Source: Campylobacter sp. RM5004 (GTDB lineage Bacteria > Campylobacterota > Campylobacteria > Campylobacterales > Campylobacteraceae). Taken from it: DNA of 64,000 bases. The DNA is taken from contig NZ_CP059599.1 in assembly GCF_022369455.1 (NCBI RefSeq), forward strand, positions 1,392,409 to 1,456,408, written 5' to 3'. A program made the translations under genes and the position numbers. The stretch's first letter is position 1. Each line of letters starts with the position of its first letter. This document shows positions 63,320 to 64,000 of this stretch, piece by piece. The notes below the pieces were generated by a model. That model did not search any database and was not told the origin of the DNA. It worked only from the letters and a program-made list of their open reading frames with translations.

Positions 63320-64000
63320 CTATTTAACATTTGCTAATTTATTTATTGCGTCGTTATTTAGCTCATCCATGTGGCTTGTCATTACTTTTTGATACATTTC
63401 AACTAAGCGATGAGTTTCAATAAGTCCTACCATTTCATTTACTGCATTTACATTACTCATTTCTAAAAATCCACTCGCAAGTGCATTTGAACCCTCAAAA
63501 TCTTGCATTTTAGTTAAATCATCAAGCCTATAAAGATTATCTCCGATTTTTTCTAAATCTCTTGTATCATCCATTCTAGCTACGAAAATTCTATTTGCTA
63601 CTTCGCCATCTAAATAGATATTTCCATCTCTATCAATAGTAAGCCTTTGTCCATCTCCTACTTGAATGCCATCATTTACAGGGTCATTAAAATAATTTGA
63701 ACTAAGTAATCTTTCTCCATCTTTTGTAACGACAAAGCCTTCTTCATCTAAACTAAAAGCTCCATTTTTTGTAAATTTTACTTGTCCATCTGCTGAGCGA
63801 ACCATAAAAAAACAATCGCTTCTTTTAATCGCTATATCTAAAGGATTATTAGTAGGACGAATTGCTCCTACACTGAAATCAGTATATTCAATATCAATAT
63901 TAGGAACTCTGTTTATTGTTTGATTTATGTATTTTGCAGCTTGCCTTGTATTATCATCTATTGGCATATTTTGCATTTCTTCATCATAAAGTCTTTTAAA
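63320..64000 (-). CDS. flgF: Proximal rod/FlgG2 (FlgF) protein, N terminus beyond the window
   Basis: Partial: the frame continues to the right edge (FKRLYDEEMQNMP upstream of the first in-window Met) so the ATG at 63974-63976 is not the true start. The C terminus FLEMSNVNAVNEMVGLIETHRLVEMYQKVMTSHMDELNNDAINKL is typical of rod proteins. Together with flgG it builds the rod. About 220 residues are seen; a full protein is about 270. Confidence 0.9.
   Translation of the reverse strand, partial: FKRLYDEEMQNMPIDDNTRQAAKYINQTINRVPNIDIEYTDFSVGAIRPTNNPLDIAIKRSDCFFMVRSADGQVKFTKNGAFSLDEEGFVVTKDGERLLSSNYFNDPVNDGIQVGDGQRLTIDRDGNIYLDGEVANRIFVARMDDTRDLEKIGDNLYRLDDLTKMQDFEGSNALASGFLEMSNVNAVNEMVGLIETHRLVEMYQKVMTSHMDELNNDAINKLANVK

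Overview
The window is about 64 kb of very A+T-rich chromosome from a Campylobacter-like member of the Campylobacterota. Gene content and local gene order match the Campylobacter pattern: the flhF-flhG-(membrane protein)-fliA-fliM-fliY block, radA-ftsY-thioredoxin lipoprotein-rny, S4/tsaE/lptB/rpoN, and the flpA-trmB-ftsE-ftsX-M23 block. The species cannot be named from this sequence alone.

Layout. 1-1778: end of lpxC, a short tsaB-like gene, thrB. 1832-6047: a metal-handling group (CopA-type ATPase, metallo-beta-lactamase-fold protein, HxlR regulator, divergent CDF exporter). 6073-10560: two adjacent PrpF-family isomerases, an isocitrate-lyase/PEP-mutase-family lyase and BrnQ. 10577-21824: ftsK, flgL, a LOG-family protein, then the flagellar/chemoreceptor-independent regulatory block fliY-fliM-fliA-flhG-flhF, then folK and aroQ. 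21987-29146: rodA, a pseudouridine synthase, FlpA-like fibronectin-binding lipoprotein, trmB, ftsE/ftsX and an EnvC-like M23 protein. 29261-31800: an accessory, mostly non-coding stretch with a frameshifted membrane-protein gene, a C14-T19 homopolymer, two candidate RNAs behind two look-alike promoters, and gene remnants. 31800-33506: tRNA-Ile and 16S rRNA, with no 23S or tRNA-Ala attached. 33858-41601: an operon for a purine permease and a molybdenum hydroxylase of the xanthine-dehydrogenase type with the YqeB/YqeC/MobA-like accessory set. 41740-49329: two pseudopilins, radA, ftsY, a thioredoxin-like lipoprotein, folate cyclo-ligase, rny, and two further genes. 49364-52560: S4 protein, tsaE, lptB, rpoN, YggS. 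52695-58008: MotE-like protein, EamA transporter, HisC-like aminotransferase, a Sel1 lipoprotein, a flavoprotein that appears to start with ATT, two unknown genes, rdgB. 58010-58467: four tRNAs. 58785-64000: pseudouridine synthase, waaA, zinc-ribbon protein (RpoN-chaperone family), Nif3-like protein, dgkA, flgG and the partial flgF.

The most striking signal is not a gene. An 18-19 bp sequence, GAATTTGAAATAGGAATT and its close variants, occurs about 21 times in both orientations. It is found between genes, where five inverted pairs form hairpins next to gene ends, and also inside at least eight coding sequences. Both ends of the repeat carry the RAATTY hexamer, the motif whose methylation licenses DNA for transformation in C. 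jejuni. Density, paired-terminator arrangement and intragenic copies resemble the DNA uptake sequences of Neisseria and Pasteurellaceae, so a Campylobacter uptake-sequence family is the leading hypothesis. The second notable signal is a candidate small RNA at 30571-30662 that ends in C14-U19 and could pair with poly-G tracts.
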